Below are positions 51,803 to 53,587 of a stretch of DNA of 53,587 bases, in pieces (the first letter of the stretch is position 1; the number at the start of each line of letters is the position of its first letter). Position numbers and translations under genes: made by a program. The notes under the pieces were generated by a model. That model was not told where the DNA came from. It worked only from the letters and a program-made list of their open reading frames with translations, and made no database searches. Source of the stretch: Bacteroidota bacterium (GTDB lineage: Bacteria > Bacteroidota > Ignavibacteria > Palsa-1295); NCBI GenBank assembly GCA_030706745.1, contig JAUZNX010000019.1, positions 1 through 53,587 of the forward strand. Direction: 5' to 3'.

Positions 51803-52033
51803 ATGACAAGATATCTGAACCGAAATGGAAACTCTGGAGTGACAGCATTCGAAATCGAACCGGAGGGCATCTGGATACAATTCCGAGGGGGAACGTCCTA
51901 TCTCTATCCCGCCTCGCGTGTCGGATTTGGCAACTTCCAAACAATGTGCGGTTTCGCGACCAGAGGTCAGGGGTTAGGAACGTTCATCAATACGACTCCG
52001 ACGGTCAAGAACGGCTACACCTTGAAACGCTAA
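51803..52033 (+). CDS. small KTSC-domain-like protein
   Basis: Starting at ATG 51803 gives 76 residues. GIWIQFRGGTSYLYPASRVGFGNFQTMCGFATRGQGLGTFINT matches the KTSC pattern (aromatic Y-x-Y strand, then a helix and an A/G-x-G-x-F-N-x turn), a small lysyl-tRNA-synthetase C-terminal-like domain that also occurs alone in small proteins encoded near phage and defence genes. The frame has an upstream in-frame start at 51749, but this ATG follows the operator-like repeat. A 36-base gap separates it from the DUF2188 gene. Exact function unknown. Confidence 0.65.
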   Translation: MTRYLNRNGNSGVTAFEIEPEGIWIQFRGGTSYLYPASRVGFGNFQTMCGFATRGQGLGTFINTTPTVKNGYTLKR

Positions 52034-52052
52034 CTTCAATTCGAACAATTTG

Positions 52053-52063
52053 AAAGGAGGTGA
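52053..52063 (+). promoter_or_regulatory. strong Shine-Dalgarno site for the DUF2188 gene
   Basis: AAAGGAGGTGA lies 5 bases before ATG 52069. This is a full-length match to the 3' end of typical 16S rRNA. It decides the start against an upstream in-frame codon at 52060. Almost no other gene in the window has a comparable site. Confidence 0.8.
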
Positions 52064-52068
52064 GAGTC

Positions 52069-52284
52069 ATGAGCGATCAAAACTCAAACCACTACTACGT
52101 CGAACGACGACCGGACGGCAGCTATGCAGCGACGAGGGGCGGAGCCGAACGTGCTGGATTTACAGGTCCCACTCAGGGCAACGTTATCGAGCAAGTAAGG
52201 CAGAACAATCCGGATGCTCCAATCCACGTTGAGCGGCAGCGTCATACGACGGATGGTAATCCCGATAAGTGGCGTTCGGCCTAA
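52069..52284 (+). CDS. DUF2188-like small protein
   Basis: The 71-residue product begins MSDQNSNHYYVERRPDGSYA. The pattern HYYVERRPDGSYAATRGGAERAGFTGPTQGNVIEQVRQNNPDAPIHVERQ corresponds to DUF2188: a V-x-P/R-x-DG-x-W/Y-A-V strand pair, then a T-Q-x-x-A/V-I helix and a final I-H strand. The family is small, soluble and of unknown function, often found beside toxin-antitoxin or mobile genes. The start is fixed by its Shine-Dalgarno site. It is followed by a 79-base repeat and then the DUF433 antitoxin gene. Confidence 0.75.
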   Translation: MSDQNSNHYYVERRPDGSYAATRGGAERAGFTGPTQGNVIEQVRQNNPDAPIHVERQRHTTDGNPDKWRSA

Positions 52285-52328
52285 TTGGGCATTGACTACA
52301 AGTATCCGTGGTCTGGGTGCGGCTTCAG

Positions 52329-52407
52329 CCTGGGCTGCGGGTACTCCGTGCCTTCGGCACTATGTTGGTAGCGGTGGCTTCGCGCAAGCTGAGGCGCGCG
52401 CGCTACA
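52329..52407. repeat. dispersed GC-rich repeat, copy in the DUF2188-DUF433 gap
   Basis: The segment beginning CCTGGGCTGCGGGTACTCCG and continuing to the GCGCTACA motif matches 53325-53401 at most positions, with GCCTTCGGCACT and GGCTTCGCGCAAGCTGAGGC shared. It fills most of the 173-base gap before the toxin-antitoxin pair. The whole gap 52285-52457 has no gene. Confidence 0.75.
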
Positions 52408-52457
52408 CGGCGCCATTGGGTGGAAACGTTGCTGCGGCGGTACTGTTGTGAATTATT

Positions 52458-52694
52458 ATGGAACAGCAGCTAATCGTGAGCGATCCTGAAATTCTGGGTG
52501 GCACACCGGTCTTCCGAGGTACTCTAGTGCCGGTCAAGAATCTCTTTGATTATCTGGAGACGGGCGAAACGATCGAGGCGTTTCTCCATTCCTTCCCATC
52601 GGTCTCGCGGGAACAGGCAATAAGCGCGCTGGAGCTTTCGGAGCAGTTGCTCACTCATTCCAACTCGTCGCTCGATGAAGTTGCTGCTGGATGA
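52458..52694 (+). CDS. DUF433 antitoxin-like protein
   Basis: The 78-residue product MEQQLIVSDPEILGGTPVFRG, with TLVPVKNLFDYLETGETIEAFLHSFPSVSREQAISALEL, is a textbook DUF433 protein, with the G-G-T-P-x-F/x-x-G-T-R/L-V turn and a winged-helix-like helical end. DUF433 proteins are the usual antitoxin partners of DUF5615 PIN-like toxins. The following gene overlaps its end by 20 bases and is exactly such a protein. Translational coupling is likely. Confidence 0.9.
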   Translation: MEQQLIVSDPEILGGTPVFRGTLVPVKNLFDYLETGETIEAFLHSFPSVSREQAISALELSEQLLTHSNSSLDEVAAG

Positions 52695-52992
52695 ACGGGT
52701 CCCGGAGGACCTGAAAGATTTCATGGTCGGTCACGATGTGGCAACCACCGGCGAAATGGGGTGGAAGGGGATCAAGAACGGAGACCTAATGAACCGAGCG
52801 GTCACGGCAGGATTGGATGTCTTTTTGACTTCAGATAAGAATCTCCGTCACCAGCAGAACATCGGCAAGTATCAGGTCGCGGTAATTGTCTTCGATGTCC
52901 TCCGCAACACGTTGCCGGAATTGCGGCAGAAGCTTCCGAAGTTGTACGAGTTGCTCCGAACCGTGGAGAAGGCGAAACTATATCTCTGCTGA
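52675..52992 (+). CDS. DUF5615 PIN-like toxin
   Basis: The 105-residue product begins MKLLLDERVPEDLKDFMVGHDVATTGEMGWKGIKNGDLMNRAV, with the D6-E7 acidic pair in LLLDERVP and LTSDKNLRHQQNIGKY carrying another Asp of the PIN-like site. This is the DUF5615/Mut7-C-type nuclease fold used as the toxin in DUF433-DUF5615 modules, which probably cleaves RNA. It overlaps the antitoxin gene by 20 bases. RNA target unknown. A tandem repeat begins about 80 bases downstream. Confidence 0.9.
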   Translation: MKLLLDERVPEDLKDFMVGHDVATTGEMGWKGIKNGDLMNRAVTAGLDVFLTSDKNLRHQQNIGKYQVAVIVFDVLRNTLPELRQKLPKLYELLRTVEKAKLYLC

Positions 52993-53069
52993 TTATCAGC
53001 TTCGGCGGACCGCACACATTGACGAGCATGTGTGCCGGGCTATGAGCCATCTTGTGCGCTTGCTTCCCG

Positions 53070-53587
53070 GTGGCTTCGCGCAAGCTGAATCGTGCGCTAC
53101 AATGCAAGACCGAGGAATGCGGTGAAGGCCGAAGTGTTTAGCCGCGAAGCGGCGGCGTACTCGCTGCCCAGGGTGGAGCGAGCTTGCGAGCGAAACCCTG
53201 GGTTAGCATCGTGCGGAAGTTCTGTAGCCCTGAAAGGGCGGAGTACATCGCCCTTTCAGGGCTACATATTCTTTTCGCGTCTGCAACCCAGGGTTCCGCT
53301 CCGCCGCAAGCGGCTACGCTCCACCCTGGGCTGCGGGTACTCCGTGCCTTCGGCACTTTGTCGGGAGCGGCGGCTTCGTGCAAGCTGAGGCGTGCGCTAC
53401 AACGCGCGACCGAGGAGTGCGGTGAAGGCCGAAGTGTTTAGCCGCGGAGCGGCGGCGTACTCGCAGGCCAGGGTGGAGCGAGCTTGCGAGCGTAACCCTG
53501 GGTTAGCGTCGTGCGGAAGTTCTGTAGCCCTGAAAGGGCGGAGTACATCGCCCTTTCAGGGCTACATATTCTTTTCGCGTCTGCAAC
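53070..53587. repeat. tandem repeat with 300-base period, cut by the window end
   Basis: The segments TCTGTAGCCCTGAAAGGGCG at 53221 and 53521 are exactly 300 bases apart, and the following bases to CTTTTCGCGTCTGCAAC are identical. CCAGGGTGGAGCGAGCTTGC and GGTTAGC also recur at this distance. From about 53070 the next unit begins with the CTTCGCGCAAGCTGA motif seen at 52380 and 53375. The unit contains a CCCTGAAAGGGCG-CGCCCTTTCAGGG foldback. No convincing gene lies in 52993-53587; open frames there follow the repeat on both strands. Confidence 0.85.

Noticed and set aside
52802-53441. Several 70-100 codon frames in the DUF5615 end and the 300-base repeat
   Set aside because: They repeat with the DNA unit on both strands, contain no recognisable motif and follow the repeat composition.
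1-53587. tRNA or rRNA genes
   Set aside because: I scanned for T-arm GGTTCGAATC-like and rRNA signatures and saw no convincing one; a tRNAscan-SE or Infernal run would be needed to be certain.

Overview
The window looks like a chromosomal segment of a Gram-negative member of the Bacteroidota/Chlorobiota side of the tree, perhaps Ignavibacteria- or Kapabacteria-like. The evidence is: secreted proteins with type IX secretion (T9SS) C-terminal domains, two DUF2723 membrane proteins, a PorV/DUF5723-like barrel protein, KDO and Lpt genes for lipopolysaccharide, a near-absence of Shine-Dalgarno sites, and one clear Bacteroidota-type promoter (TTTG-N20-TATCTTTG at 229-260). No rRNA, tRNA or CRISPR array was recognised.

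Layout. 1-2700 is accessory: the 3' end of an IS110-type transposase, a GmrSD-like DUF262/DUF1524 gene, a small secreted Cys/His protein overlapping it on the opposite strand, and GC-rich palindromic repeats. 2.7-5.0 kb holds an unknown RecA-like gene carrying an in-frame repeat insertion, then rplJ-rplL and a terminator. 5.1-13.0 kb carries a very large T9SS cargo protein, malic enzyme, msrA, two tandem lipoproteins and a GNAT acetyltransferase. 13.1-16.0 kb is a three-gene lipoprotein/PDZ family. 16.1-20.3 kb is lepA-lepB-hemW.

20.3-30.6 kb is a same-strand run of two DUF2723 GT-C-like proteins, a polyprenyl-phosphate sugar synthase-like GT2, a YfhO-like protein and a GT9, probably a surface glycosylation module. 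30.6-37.5 kb holds a DHH phosphoesterase, an M1 peptidase with a T9SS tail, and a leftward group kdsC, phhB, pepP-like and DUF5723. 37.9-41.7 kb holds a dipeptide epimerase, an RpiB-like protein and UvrD/PcrA. 42.1-47.0 kb is a tight leftward operon: methylmalonyl-CoA mutase large subunit, a SpoU methyltransferase, kdsA, kdsD and lptC. Three of its four junctions are GTGA overlaps. 47.1-49.1 kb carries a flippase-like membrane protein and a GDPD/SMaseD-like enzyme.

49.1 kb to the end is again accessory: an array of hairpins, a two-gene unit of a possible NdpA/YejK-like protein plus a stand-alone RelA/SpoT synthetase-domain protein, very short open frames with hairpins, KTSC and DUF2188 small proteins, a DUF433/DUF5615 toxin-antitoxin pair, and a 300-bp tandem repeat running off the window. 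The RelA/SpoT pair is the best candidate for an undescribed system. All functions come from reading motifs by eye; no database search was run.
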